IMG/VR virus record: IMGVR_UViG_3300034068_000367
Location: 1-32,977 of that record
DNA: 32,977 bases
Reading direction: 5' to 3' (one strand)
Origin: a virus
Shown: one piece after another, positions 24,444 to 30,747 of the stretch
Numbering within the stretch: the first letter of the stretch is position 1
How the letters are laid out: each line of letters opens with the position of its first letter
The notes under the pieces: model-generated
The model's database searches: none
Told to the model about the DNA's origin: nothing
What the model saw: the letters and a program-made list of their open reading frames with translations, nothing else
Made by a program: the position numbers and the translations under genes

Positions 24444-24542
24444 ATGGAAGAATATAGCGATTGTTGTGGGGCATCAAGACATCACATATTTGATGAATTA
24501 TGCGGTGATTGTTTAGAACACTGTTCATTTGACGAAGAATAA
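24444..24542 (+). CDS. Tiny Cys-rich protein (32 aa), possible zinc knuckle
   Basis: ATG at 24444, TAA at 24540-24542. The sequence is MEEYSDCCGASRHHIFDELC followed by GDCLEHCSFDEE. Five cysteines in the order C-C, C-x2-C and H-C, with two His between, can bind one zinc. Similar very short C-C-G-A proteins are common in marine phages. It starts 1 nt after the upstream stop. Confidence 0.65.
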   Translation: MEEYSDCCGASRHHIFDELCGDCLEHCSFDEE

Positions 24543-24565
24543 TATTAACTAATAAAAATATAACG

Positions 24566-24820
24566 ATGATAAAATTAAACGAAGAAAAAGTAAAAACATT
24601 ATTAGCAAAAGATTTAAAAGACGGTCAATTAGCCGTGATTGTTGAAGACTACTCAAATTACAAAGGCAGAATTGTACAAAAATACGGTGATGATTTAGTG
24701 GCTATTGGTTTACCAACAGGTAACGGGTGGTCTTGCAGAGCCGATGAAGTAACTTTAGAAGTAAGAGTATTGCAAGATGGTGAAACATTAACAGTATTAA
24801 ATAATGAATGTTATGTATAA
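24566..24820 (+). CDS. Unknown 84-aa protein
   Basis: A beta-rich protein with DGQLAVIVEDYSNYKGRIVQ, KYGDDLVAIGLPTGNGW and RVLQDGETLTVLNNECYV. It is like a small SH3/OB-type barrel. Its end overlaps the next gene by 17 nt, so translation is coupled. Confidence 0.75.
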   Translation: MIKLNEEKVKTLLAKDLKDGQLAVIVEDYSNYKGRIVQKYGDDLVAIGLPTGNGWSCRADEVTLEVRVLQDGETLTVLNNECYV

Positions 24821-25160
24821 TAAGATAACAACGGAATCGATCAATGCATTCCTAAACGGTAAAGACTACCACAAAGATAATATGTCCGTAACAAAGTTAG
24901 ATGATGGCGTAACTTATATGCGCTTATGGGGTAACCCTATCGCTAAAATGAAATCAGACGGTACAATATATATCTCTACTTGTGGTTGGCACACTAGAAC
25001 GACGTTAATGCGCTTAAACGGTTTGCTATACGCACTTGGTTCCACGTCACGATTACGAATGAAAAAGTTTAAACCGTATTTAAACCACCCAAGTATGGGT
25101 TTATTACCTTGGACTGATGACATTATGGTGAGATACAAACAAGACACGAAACTAATTTGA
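24804..25160 (+). CDS. Conserved phage protein of unknown function (118 aa)
   Basis: The protein contains ITTESINAFLNGKDYHKDN, VTYMRLWGNPIAKM, TIYISTCGWHTRTTLMRLNG and LNHPSMGLLPW. I recall similar small proteins (start of the type I-T..S-I-x-A-F, then S-T-C-G-W-x-T-x-T-T-x-x-R-L) from many aquatic phages, always without a known role. The start could also be the Met at 24813. Promoter copy 9 lies within its last codons. Confidence 0.75.
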   Translation: MNVMYNKITTESINAFLNGKDYHKDNMSVTKLDDGVTYMRLWGNPIAKMKSDGTIYISTCGWHTRTTLMRLNGLLYALGSTSRLRMKKFKPYLNHPSMGLLPWTDDIMVRYKQDTKLI

Positions 25161-25165
25161 TAATA
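25133..25165 (+). promoter_or_regulatory. Phage promoter motif, copy 9 (overlaps a gene end)
   Basis: ATACA, 7 nt, CACGA, 7 nt, TTGATAATA, followed by TAAATGTAACTAA. It overlaps the 3' end of the upstream coding region and uses its TGA stop as part of the -10-like box. Confidence 0.8.
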
Positions 25166-25188
25166 TAAATGTAACTAAAACAAACAAC

Positions 25189-25290
25189 ATGAAAACAAAC
25201 AAAAGATTTTTACGAAGATTATTTATTAAAATTAAATTTGAATTCTTAGAAGGTGCTCGCAATGCATCGTATGTAATTAATAACTTATAA
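25189..25290 (+). CDS. Small basic protein (33 aa)
   Basis: ATG at 25189, TAA at 25288-25290. It reads MKTNKRFLRRLFIKIKFEFL followed by EGARNASYVINNL. An amphipathic, basic helix at the start suggests membrane or nucleic-acid contact. It lies 24 nt after promoter copy 9 and 11 nt before the next gene, so spacing supports it. Confidence 0.55.
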   Translation: MKTNKRFLRRLFIKIKFEFLEGARNASYVINNL

Positions 25291-25301
25291 AATATATAAC
25301 T

Positions 25302-25565
25302 ATGACTAGAATAAACGAATTAAACAAAACAGACTTTAGAGAATTTGTATCAGATATGATTGATACCGATGGCTTAGAATGGGCTCTAAATAGAGTATAT
25401 GAAAATGCAACACTTTCTGAATCTATTGCATTCCACCGCACAAAACGTGGCCACGAATATTGGTCTAACATTTACCATAATGGTTATAAAGTTGAGATGA
25501 CATTAAAAGAAATTGAAGAAAAATTAAATTTAACTCCCAATTCATTAAAGGTAATTCCATACTAA
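25302..25565 (+). CDS. Unknown 87-aa protein
   Basis: A helical, acidic protein: TRINELNKTDFREFVSDMID, then EWALNRVYENATLSESIAFH and YWSNIYHNGYKVEMTLKEIE. No motif recognised. It shares the transcript of the 33-aa gene, and its stop lies against promoter copy 10. Confidence 0.75.
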   Translation: MTRINELNKTDFREFVSDMIDTDGLEWALNRVYENATLSESIAFHRTKRGHEYWSNIYHNGYKVEMTLKEIEEKLNLTPNSLKVIPY

Positions 25566-25597
25566 TACAAAACAAACACGAATAACAATTGATAATA
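25565..25597 (+). promoter_or_regulatory. Phage promoter motif, copy 10
   Basis: ATACA, 7 nt, CACGA, 7 nt, TTGATAATA, followed by TAAATGTAACTAA. It begins on the last base of the upstream stop codon. Confidence 0.8.
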
Positions 25598-25623
25598 TAA
25601 ATGTAACTAATAAATAATATACT

Positions 25624-25800
25624 ATGAATACAATTAAATTTTTATCTGGTAACAGATTATTACTAAACAAAGTACCATACAAAGGTTATACTGTTGGAAA
25701 CTTACCACCATCATTTGCATTTATATACGATGCCGATAACGAAACTGAAGGCGTCACATCATTTTTTAATCACAAAGGTTTAACTTATATAAAAGAATAG
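25624..25800 (+). CDS. Unknown 58-aa protein
   Basis: ATG at 25624, TAG at 25798-25800. It reads MNTIKFLSGNRLLLNKVPYK, then GYTVGNLPPSFAFIYDADNE, then TEGVTSFFNHKGLTYIKE. A small beta-rich fold. It begins 26 nt after promoter copy 10, and the next gene begins 3 nt after its stop. Confidence 0.65.
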   Translation: MNTIKFLSGNRLLLNKVPYKGYTVGNLPPSFAFIYDADNETEGVTSFFNHKGLTYIKE

Positions 25801-25803
25801 TCT

Positions 25804-26025
25804 ATGACAATGCAAGAACTTATCGAATATCGATCAAACAAACGTAAACAAAAATGTTTGCAGCACCATAAAACAATGGTTGCTATACACGGTTATTGTA
25901 AGCCGTTCAATCAAAGTGAGTACAACAAAGTAGCTACTAAACAAAAAGCTAGCTTCACTAAAGGTAAAGGCTTCGCATTCAAGGGATTATGGAATCATAA
26001 TAATATTAATTTTAAAACAGTATAA
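25804..26025 (+). CDS. Small basic protein (73 aa)
   Basis: A Lys-, His- and Gln-rich protein with MQELIEYRSNKRKQKCLQHH, NKVATKQKASFTKGKGF and AFKGLWNHNN. It may bind nucleic acid. The start could be the third codon (also ATG). The next gene starts 1 nt after its stop. Confidence 0.7.
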   Translation: MTMQELIEYRSNKRKQKCLQHHKTMVAIHGYCKPFNQSEYNKVATKQKASFTKGKGFAFKGLWNHNNINFKTV

Positions 26026-26026
26026 T

Positions 26027-26239
26027 ATGAATGTAGTAAAAAGTTATGATGCAATTGTAGGTAAATCATATTATATTGACCCAACATTAGAAACATACGG
26101 CAAAGTATTAAAATTTGAAAACGGCGGTATTTTTTTTGAATTAGAATCAGAAAACAACGGTTATTATATAACTGAGCAGGATAACACAATAGGATTTCAC
26201 GTAAGTAAACACATTGAATTTATAGAAAAAAACGATTAA
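26027..26239 (+). CDS. Unknown 70-aa protein
   Basis: A beta-rich protein: SYDAIVGKSYYIDPTLETYG, KVLKFENGGIFFELESENNG and NTIGFHVSKHIEFIEKND. It is reminiscent of a small barrel with G-K-x-Y-Y motifs. Third gene of the operon from promoter copy 10. Function unknown. Confidence 0.7.
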   Translation: MNVVKSYDAIVGKSYYIDPTLETYGKVLKFENGGIFFELESENNGYYITEQDNTIGFHVSKHIEFIEKND

Positions 26240-26241
26240 CT

Positions 26242-26391
26242 ATGAGTAACAGAGACAAAGCAATGCTTGAGTGTGACAAATTCCACTTATGGCTACGAGA
26301 TAAAGTACAAAGTGTACATTATGCTAACAACGAAAAAATGGCAGAAGCATACGCTAGAGTTTATAAAAATATAATGTTACATACAAACTAA
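26242..26391 (+). CDS. Unknown 49-aa protein
   Basis: ATG at 26242, TAA at 26389-26391. It reads MSNRDKAMLECDKFHLWLRD, then KVQSVHYANNEKMAEAYARV, then YKNIMLHTN. Mostly helical. It follows its neighbour by 2 nt, and its last 11 nt belong to promoter copy 11. Confidence 0.65.
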   Translation: MSNRDKAMLECDKFHLWLRDKVQSVHYANNEKMAEAYARVYKNIMLHTN

Positions 26392-26413
26392 ACACGGACA
26401 ATAATTGATAATA
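26381..26413 (+). promoter_or_regulatory. Phage promoter motif, copy 11 (start codon 8 nt downstream)
   Basis: ATACA, 7 nt, CACGG, 7 nt, TTGATAATA. The ATG is at 26421, so the mRNA has almost no leader. Confidence 0.8.
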
Positions 26414-26420
26414 ATAATAT

Positions 26421-26624
26421 ATGACAGCACTACAAGACAAACTAAGAGACAAAGCATTTTCTAAAATAAGTAATATCACAGTAAAAATAAGAGATATAGA
26501 AAATGATAAAAAATATCATCTATCTATATTAGAAGATGAGCAACTAGACCTTATGATTAGAGGAGCAAAGAGAGATTTAGAGTTATGGAATTACATAGCT
26601 GAATTAGTAGAAAAAGATATTTAA
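26421..26624 (+). CDS. Small helical protein (67 aa)
   Basis: A helical, charged protein: MTALQDKLRDKAFSKISNIT, then LSILEDEQLDLMIRGAKRDL and WNYIAELVEKDI. It starts 8 nt after a promoter motif, a sign of near-leaderless translation. Unknown function. Confidence 0.7.
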   Translation: MTALQDKLRDKAFSKISNITVKIRDIENDKKYHLSILEDEQLDLMIRGAKRDLELWNYIAELVEKDI

Positions 26625-26645
26625 TAACAAACTAAAAATAAAATT

Positions 26646-27002
26646 ATGAAATCAATAGAAAACACATTTGAATTAAAAAGAAACGCAGTTATTGCATCAC
26701 CATCAAGCATCTTTAGCAAAGTAGATGTTATAACTATGTTAGAAGAACTACAAGCAGTTGTATTAAACTTATTAGAAGAAGCAAAAGAAGAAGCAAAAGA
26801 TATTGACTTAAGAGAAAATGTATTACAACAATTCAGAGTTGAATTAGATGATAATCGCTACGGTAGTTACATTGATCTTGATTCAGCGGAATTTAATATT
26901 AATTATGATAATAGAATTGAATTACAAAACATTGAAATAGAAGCAGATGAAATAACAAGTGCATTAGAACGAGCATTTGACAGAGCACAAAACGGTAACT
27001 AA
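26646..27002 (+). CDS. Unknown acidic 118-aa protein
   Basis: Helical, Glu- and Leu-rich: DVITMLEELQAVVLNLLEEA, KEEAKDIDLRENVLQQFRVE, and a C-terminal helix DEITSALERAFDRAQNGN. An acidic patch (LDSAEFNINYDNRIELQN) separates them. Could mimic DNA or bind a host protein, but nothing specific shows this. Confidence 0.75.
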   Translation: MKSIENTFELKRNAVIASPSSIFSKVDVITMLEELQAVVLNLLEEAKEEAKDIDLRENVLQQFRVELDDNRYGSYIDLDSAEFNINYDNRIELQNIEIEADEITSALERAFDRAQNGN

Positions 27003-27016
27003 TAAATATATATACT

Positions 27017-27469
27017 ATGAACTTAAGAAACTTATTAAAAGAAATTAATGATAACGGTGGTGTATCATACAATATTACAACAGGTGATTATAATCCTACT
27101 GATGGTTACATGGTATCATTACCAGGTTATGAAACAACATTATTTCCAGATGATCTTAGCGAACAAGTAATAAAAGATTATATTCTTAAGAACATAGAAT
27201 TTTTAGCAAATGGTAGTGATTATTATCTTGGTGCATGGATTGAAAACAATAGAATATACTTAGATATATCTGTAAAAATTAACGATCTATATGAAGCATG
27301 CTATTCAGGTATTGTTAATGAACAATTAGCAATCTATGATAATGCAAATGCGGTTGCTATACACCTGCCAACACCTCAAAAGTCTGGCACATTTACACAA
27401 CAAGCAACATATAATAAAGAAGCAGCAAAAGCTATTGCAATAAATTATAATTATGTAGTAAATAGATAA
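27017..27469 (+). CDS. Conserved phage protein, unknown function (150 aa)
   Basis: An acidic alpha/beta protein: NLLKEINDNGGVSYNITTGD, DGYMVSLPGYETTLFPDDLS, YYLGAWIENNRIYLDISVKI, and NEQLAIYDNANAVAIHLPT at the end. The pattern (W-x-E-N-x-x-I-Y-L-D, Q-L-A-I-Y-D) recalls small phage proteins of unknown role. It is the last protein gene before the large RNA region. Confidence 0.75.
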   Translation: MNLRNLLKEINDNGGVSYNITTGDYNPTDGYMVSLPGYETTLFPDDLSEQVIKDYILKNIEFLANGSDYYLGAWIENNRIYLDISVKINDLYEACYSGIVNEQLAIYDNANAVAIHLPTPQKSGTFTQQATYNKEAAKAIAINYNYVVNR

Positions 27470-27479
27470 TAATATACAC

Positions 27480-28140
27480 GGTGCATTATGAACGGTTCGA
27501 GTCCGTTAAAATAATTGGAGCATATATAAGTCTCGGTGTTATCGTGGGAAACAGCACGTAACGCTGAATGTGGGATTGGGGTAACCCCGGTCGCGACTCA
27601 GGTAGCAGTGAGTTCGTTAAATAAGAACTGTTAAAACGTTAGTTACTGGGGTTGCGTGAAAATTAACCAAGTTTAGCGACTGGTTGCAACTGAAGCGTGC
27701 ATATAAAGAAAATAACCGGTTTGCACACTAACAAAAGAACTAAGTACTGGGCTATGATGGCATGTTACGACCGACGGGTTTTGGGGTTCGATTCCCCTTT
27801 TAGTTCCAAATAGGTTAAACATTGAATACCTTTGTAAGTTAGAGAAGTCATTAAATAGGAAAGATACCGTTGACTTAGTTGGTATATGCTAATTTACATA
27901 AAGATACTATCAGTAATGGTAGATGTGTTGTTCCCTTGAGAAAGGAATGAGTTAACAAATAGGATTAAAGAGGTAGATCTTTCCTACAACACAAATGAGT
28001 TCTCAGCAAGTAGTTAATCAGATGTGAGTTCAATAATCCTCCCAGTTACACATCGAAAGGAGGTAATTAACTATGTGACCCTACTAGAAGTTTTATACTA
28101 AAAATCACTTGTGATGGTTTAGATAAAGAATAGAGGGTGC
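27480..28140 (+). ncRNA. Large structured non-coding RNA (GOLLD/ROOL-like candidate)
   Basis: About 660 nt without a believable gene and visibly richer in G and C than its flanks. Helices I can draw: 27485-27515 (ATTAT, AACGG / CCGTT, ATAAT), 27538-27562 (GTTA-CGTG / CACG-TAAC), 27574-27592 (8 bp), 27594-27616 (7 bp), GTTAGT / ACTAAC (27638 with 27727), 27833-27842 with 27889-27898 (10 bp) enclosing an H-type pseudoknot, TGTGTTGT / ACAACACA (27924-27931 with 27986-27993), a GAGA tetraloop hairpin (27934-27945), and TAGTTAAT-GATGTG with CACATC-ATTAACTA (28011 to 28073). A tRNA-like fold sits inside it. It ends 12 nt before promoter copy 12. Its own promoter is unclear. GOLLD and ROOL RNAs are large phage RNAs often found with tRNAs; membership is not proven. 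Confidence 0.65.
27737..27808 (+). ncRNA. tRNA-like fold inside the large RNA
   Basis: GAACTAAG (27737-27744) pairs with TTTAGTTC (27799-27806), a full acceptor helix with one G-U, followed by CA so that a CCA end is present. A T arm with GGGG, TTCGATT, CCCC (27783-27797) precedes it, and T8 and A9 are in place. The 39 nt between (length right for D and anticodon arms) do not fold into a standard anticodon stem. It may be a decayed tRNA or a tRNA mimic used by the large RNA. Confidence 0.5.
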
Positions 28141-28152
28141 TAAATTAATAAC

Positions 28153-28185
28153 ATACAAAACAAACACGAATATTAATTGATAATA
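28153..28185 (+). promoter_or_regulatory. Phage promoter motif, copy 12
   Basis: ATACA, 7 nt, CACGA, 7 nt, TTGATAATA, followed by ATAATGTAACTAA. It lies just after the large RNA and 25 nt before the gene at 28211. Confidence 0.8.
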
Positions 28186-28210
28186 ATAATGTAACTAAAA
28201 CAAATTAACT

Positions 28211-28651
28211 ATGAATATATTTTATTTAGACAGAGATCCTGTTAAAGCAGCAAGAATGCACCACTCGAAGCATGTTGTCAAAATGGTATTAGAAGCTGCA
28301 CAATTACTTTGTACAGCGCATCATTTATCCGGTAATCCAGATGATGTACCATATAAGAAGACACACATGAATCATCCATCAGCAGTATGGGTACGATCAT
28401 CACGAGCTAATTACTTATGGTGTTATGAATATATGTTAGCATTAGGTTCTGAATATACACGTCGTTATAAAAAGCACCACTTAACTATTGCAAAGTGTCG
28501 TGAAGTATTATCTAAAGTACCACATGCTATACATGCTGAAGACTTTTGCGATCCACCTCAATGTATGCCAGACGAATACAAAATGGCTGATGCAGTTGAT
28601 GGTTATAAAAAATATTACGAAATTGGTAAAGCTCACTTAAAAGATAAATAA
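28211..28651 (+). CDS. Conserved phage protein with KHVVKM motif (146 aa)
   Basis: The N-terminus FYLDRDPVKAARMHHSKHVV, KMVLEAAQLLCTAHH is a widespread block in aquatic phages (Y-L-D-x-D-P, then K-H-V-V-K-M and E-x-A-Q-L-L-x-T-A-H). Later comes HPSAVWVRSSRANYLWCYEY and a His/Cys-rich stretch, EDFCDPPQCMPDEYKMAD. The many His and Cys residues suggest metal binding. Some databases label this family as a pyrimidine dimer glycosylase relative, but I see no clear catalytic signature, so the role stays open. Confidence 0.75.
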   Translation: MNIFYLDRDPVKAARMHHSKHVVKMVLEAAQLLCTAHHLSGNPDDVPYKKTHMNHPSAVWVRSSRANYLWCYEYMLALGSEYTRRYKKHHLTIAKCREVLSKVPHAIHAEDFCDPPQCMPDEYKMADAVDGYKKYYEIGKAHLKDK

Positions 28652-28652
28652 T

Positions 28653-28886
28653 ATGGAACAATCAGCGGTAGAATTTTTAGTTGAATTATTAAATAATCTT
28701 AATGATAATTTTAATTTAGCATTTAAAGATGAAATTGAACAAGCTAAAGAAATGGAAAAGCAACAACAAGGTTATAGTGAGGAAGATATTAAACATGCGT
28801 TTTTTAGTGGTTGTTATAGTGAAAGAAAAATTAAACCAAGAATAAAATGTTATGAAGAATGGTTTGAAAAATTTAAAAACAAATAA
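28653..28886 (+). CDS. Small phage protein ending in a W-F-x-K-F-K motif (77 aa)
   Basis: Helical and charged: LLNNLNDNFNLAFKDEIEQA, then GYSEEDIKHAFFSGCYSE and CYEEWFEKFKNK. The C-terminal W-F-E-K-F-K-N-K and the D-I-x-x-A-F-x-x-G block are found in many small phage proteins of unknown role. The last codons lie in a junction sequence shared with three other gene borders. Confidence 0.7.
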   Translation: MEQSAVEFLVELLNNLNDNFNLAFKDEIEQAKEMEKQQQGYSEEDIKHAFFSGCYSERKIKPRIKCYEEWFEKFKNK

Positions 28887-28892
28887 GATATG
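28872..28892 (+). repeat. Gene-junction repeat, copy 1
   Basis: TTTAAAAACAAATAAGATAT plus G spans the end of one gene (codons F-K-N-K-stop) and the start codon of the next. The same 21 nt recur exactly at 29332-29352 and 29680-29700, and nearly so at 29541-29561. Confidence 0.85.
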
Positions 28893-29030
28893 GAAGATAC
28901 ATTAAAAAAGTTTATGAAAGAGTATAAACATTTACAGCAGTTCTATAGAACTAAAAAAGAATTTAAAGAACATTTGTTATCAGGAGAAGTAAAAATTAGT
29001 ATTCCTGATATGATTAAATTTATTAATTAA
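28890..29030 (+). CDS. Unknown 46-aa protein
   Basis: ATG at 28890, TAA at 29028-29030. It reads MEDTLKKFMKEYKHLQQFYR, then TKKEFKEHLLSGEVKISIPD, then MIKFIN. Basic and helical. Starts inside the junction repeat, 3 nt after the upstream stop. Confidence 0.6.
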   Translation: MEDTLKKFMKEYKHLQQFYRTKKEFKEHLLSGEVKISIPDMIKFIN

Positions 29031-29040
29031 ATTATAAAAT

Positions 29041-29346
29041 ATGAAAAATATACTAAAATTTAAAGATTTAGCAATTGCATTTGCTAATAATCAAAAAGTA
29101 ACATACTACGATGATGAAAGAGAATTGAATCAAACTTGTAGAATATTTGCACTAACTGAAGATTCGGTATCAATAACGAATGGAATGTATCAGTATGATA
29201 ACTTACCTTTTGACAAAGTCGATATTAGAGAGGATTATAGTAAAGAAGAAGTGTATTCAATCATACAGATGTGTTTAGGTATGAAAGAGTCGGGCAAAAC
29301 AGATATTGAAATTATTAGGCATTTTGAACAATTTAAAAACAAATAA
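29041..29346 (+). CDS. Unknown 101-aa protein
   Basis: An alpha/beta protein: ILKFKDLAIAFANNQKVTYY, then CRIFALTEDSVSITNGMYQY, and a C-terminal helix pair ending IEIIRHFEQFKNK. The end F-x-x-F-K-N-K is the same as in the 28653-28886 product because both lie in the junction repeat. Confidence 0.7.
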   Translation: MKNILKFKDLAIAFANNQKVTYYDDERELNQTCRIFALTEDSVSITNGMYQYDNLPFDKVDIREDYSKEEVYSIIQMCLGMKESGKTDIEIIRHFEQFKNK

Positions 29347-29352
29347 GATATG
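29332..29352 (+). repeat. Gene-junction repeat, copy 2
   Basis: Exact copy of 28872-28892, again covering F-K-N-K-stop and the following ATG. Confidence 0.85.
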
Positions 29353-29448
29353 GAAAAATTTTCAAAATTTGACAATTTATTTATTGGGATAATAATAGGG
29401 TTAGTATTTTCAGCAGTTGTATCTATTCTTGTAAATATTTTTTTATGA
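29350..29448 (+). CDS. Tiny membrane protein (32 aa)
   Basis: ATG at 29350, TGA at 29446-29448. It reads MEKFSKFDNLFIGIIIGLVF followed by SAVVSILVNIFL: a short charged start and one long transmembrane helix up to the end. Its stop overlaps the start of the next gene by 4 nt (ATGA). Confidence 0.6.
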   Translation: MEKFSKFDNLFIGIIIGLVFSAVVSILVNIFL

Positions 29449-29534
29449 CATTAGATTTATTTATACTTTTAGTTTTGCTTTTTCTGTATTTTTTTGCAGT
29501 TATAAGAGCGATATATATTGAATTAAAAAAATAA
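29445..29534 (+). CDS. Tiny membrane protein (29 aa), coupled to the previous one
   Basis: ATG at 29445, TAA at 29532-29534. It reads MTLDLFILLVLLFLYFFAVI followed by RAIYIELKK: one transmembrane helix with a basic cytoplasmic end. The 4-nt overlap with the 32-aa gene suggests the two are made in equal amounts and act together in the membrane. Confidence 0.6.
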   Translation: MTLDLFILLVLLFLYFFAVIRAIYIELKK

Positions 29535-29540
29535 CAACAA

Positions 29541-29561
29541 TTTAAAAAAAAATAAGATATG
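29541..29561 (+). repeat. Gene-junction repeat, copy 3 (one base changed)
   Basis: As at 28872-28892 but with an A in place of the C. It lies ahead of the 41-aa gene rather than across a stop codon. Confidence 0.75.
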
Positions 29562-29684
29562 ATAGTAAACGAAAGAGAATTTTACATTTGGAAATTAGAA
29601 AAATGGTGGGTAGCTTTTAATGCTATTGACTTTAGACCTGAAAATAGAAAACATTTATTTAGTAATTGGTATTGGAGAATTTAA
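29559..29684 (+). CDS. Trp-rich 41-aa protein
   Basis: ATG at 29559, TAA at 29682-29684. It reads MIVNEREFYIWKLEKWWVAF, then NAIDFRPENRKHLFSNWYWR and I. Five Trp in 41 residues is unusual and points to a compact aromatic core or a peptide that binds a protein or membrane surface. Starts inside junction repeat copy 3. Confidence 0.6.
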   Translation: MIVNEREFYIWKLEKWWVAFNAIDFRPENRKHLFSNWYWRI

Positions 29685-29700
29685 AAACAAATAAGATATG
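29680..29700 (+). repeat. Gene-junction repeat, copy 4
   Basis: Exact copy of 28872-28892, here in a different reading frame of the upstream gene (stop at 29682-29684), showing that the DNA or RNA sequence and not the protein end is kept. Confidence 0.85.
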
Positions 29701-29937
29701 GAAAAAGAAATAACAATAGATTATATGGGTGTTGAACTTATTGTAGTAGGAGATTATTATGAGCCAACTCCTTCTGTACAATATGATGCAGATTTTTTAG
29801 GCTATCCTGGTGATGGCCCATATTTTGAAGCAAATGAAATATTTGTAAGTGATTCTAATATAAATATTATAGAGATGCTTATTAGCTTACAATTAAATGA
29901 AATTGAAGAATTAGTATTAATTAAATTAGAAGAATAA
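29698..29937 (+). CDS. Unknown acidic 79-aa protein
   Basis: Strongly acidic: ITIDYMGVELIVVGDYYEPT, PSVQYDADFLGYPGDGPYFE, and a C-terminal helix IIEMLISLQLNEIEELVLI. The pattern of a V-x-G-D/Y-Y-x-P-x-x-x-x-x-D-x-D stretch is common in small phage proteins. A DNA-mimic role is possible. Followed after 3 nt by the next gene. Confidence 0.7.
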   Translation: MEKEITIDYMGVELIVVGDYYEPTPSVQYDADFLGYPGDGPYFEANEIFVSDSNINIIEMLISLQLNEIEELVLIKLEE

Positions 29938-29940
29938 GAT

Positions 29941-30108
29941 ATGGAAATAGACGAAACAAAAATAAACAGAATAGAAGTAATTAACCATGCCGATAACGAC
30001 CTTACAATTGGTAGATTATTAACATTGTATCAAGAACTTGGGGACTTTAATAGTATTCAAATATCAATACAAGATAGCGGAAAAACTTTAAAAATATTTT
30101 TAGATTAA
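29941..30108 (+). CDS. Unknown 55-aa protein
   Basis: ATG at 29941, TAA at 30106-30108. It reads MEIDETKINRIEVINHADND, then LTIGRLLTLYQELGDFNSIQ, then ISIQDSGKTLKIFLD. A small alpha/beta fold. Spacing of 3 nt to the upstream gene and 6 nt to the downstream gene fits a tight operon. Confidence 0.65.
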   Translation: MEIDETKINRIEVINHADNDLTIGRLLTLYQELGDFNSIQISIQDSGKTLKIFLD

Positions 30109-30114
30109 TAAATT

Positions 30115-30366
30115 ATGAGTACAACATTTGGAATACCAGTATATCCAGTAGATGATGCAATCTTACTAGATGAAGAAGGCGAATTACAACCATATATAAG
30201 CAAAAACTTTTTTAATGATATATTTTTTAGATCATTTAAAAATTCAAGATGGCTTAATGATTTTGCAAGTAAATTGCCTGATGAAACAAAAGTATATGCA
30301 TTAGATAATTCACACCAGGGGATATATACAATAGGTGACATTAAAAAATTAATGAAAGAAATATGA
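30115..30366 (+). CDS. Unknown 83-aa protein
   Basis: Contains STTFGIPVYPVDDAILLDEE, GELQPYISKNFFNDIFFRS, and a C-terminal NSHQGIYTIGDIKKLMKEI. Overlaps the next start by 4 nt (ATGA). No family recognised. Confidence 0.7.
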   Translation: MSTTFGIPVYPVDDAILLDEEGELQPYISKNFFNDIFFRSFKNSRWLNDFASKLPDETKVYALDNSHQGIYTIGDIKKLMKEI

Positions 30367-30557
30367 AATTAAAATTAGAAACCCACACAGAAATATTTAC
30401 GACAGAGTTCCTTAATTCTGATGTAGACCTAGAGCAATTTTTCGATGCGTTTAAAGGCATGCTAGTGGCTAATGGCTGGATGCCAATAACAATTGATCAG
30501 CATATAATTGAATTAGCAAACGAATTAAAAGAAAATGTTAACACGAGACCTTATTAA
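30363..30557 (+). CDS. Unknown 64-aa protein
   Basis: Contains LKLETHTEIFTTEFLNSDVD, then FDAFKGMLVANGWMPITIDQ, ending NELKENVNTRPY. The F-x-x-x-x-x-L-x-x-x-G-W block is typical of small phage-encoded helical proteins. Overlaps the previous gene by 4 nt and the next by 23 nt. Confidence 0.65.
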   Translation: MKLKLETHTEIFTTEFLNSDVDLEQFFDAFKGMLVANGWMPITIDQHIIELANELKENVNTRPY

Positions 30558-30747
30558 CTTTTTAAAATTCACTATTACATGGATAGCCAGTAACTTGTCT
30601 ATACCATTCTGGGTAGTTGGGCATGTACATTTAACTGTAAATATATATGAAGACATACACGAGATAATAGCATCATTTGGAATGAATATAATTGTTGCTA
30701 TAGGATTTATAATTGAATACAAAACAAATACGAACAATAAACGATAA
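30535..30747 (+). CDS. Two-helix membrane protein (70 aa)
   Basis: Hydrophobic segments FTITWIASNLSIPFWVVG (about 12-29) and FGMNIIVAIGFIIEY (about 48-62), a basic start and a basic end (KTNTNNKR). The C-terminal codons are also promoter copy 13. Overlap of 23 nt with the upstream gene. Two helices suit a holin-like or host-membrane protein. Confidence 0.65.
   Translation: MLTRDLINFLKFTITWIASNLSIPFWVVGHVHLTVNIYEDIHEIIASFGMNIIVAIGFIIEYKTNTNNKR

Noticed and set aside
27430-27515. Second tRNA ending in the AACGG / CCGTT T-arm-like hairpin
   Set aside because: The upstream part lies in a coding region and is too short for D and anticodon arms; the hairpin extends with ATTAT / ATAAT instead.
27480-28140. 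Bacterial tmRNA
   Set aside because: The 3' end (T arm and CCA) fits, but there is no matching 5' tmRNA start before it and no tag frame ending in Ala-Ala.
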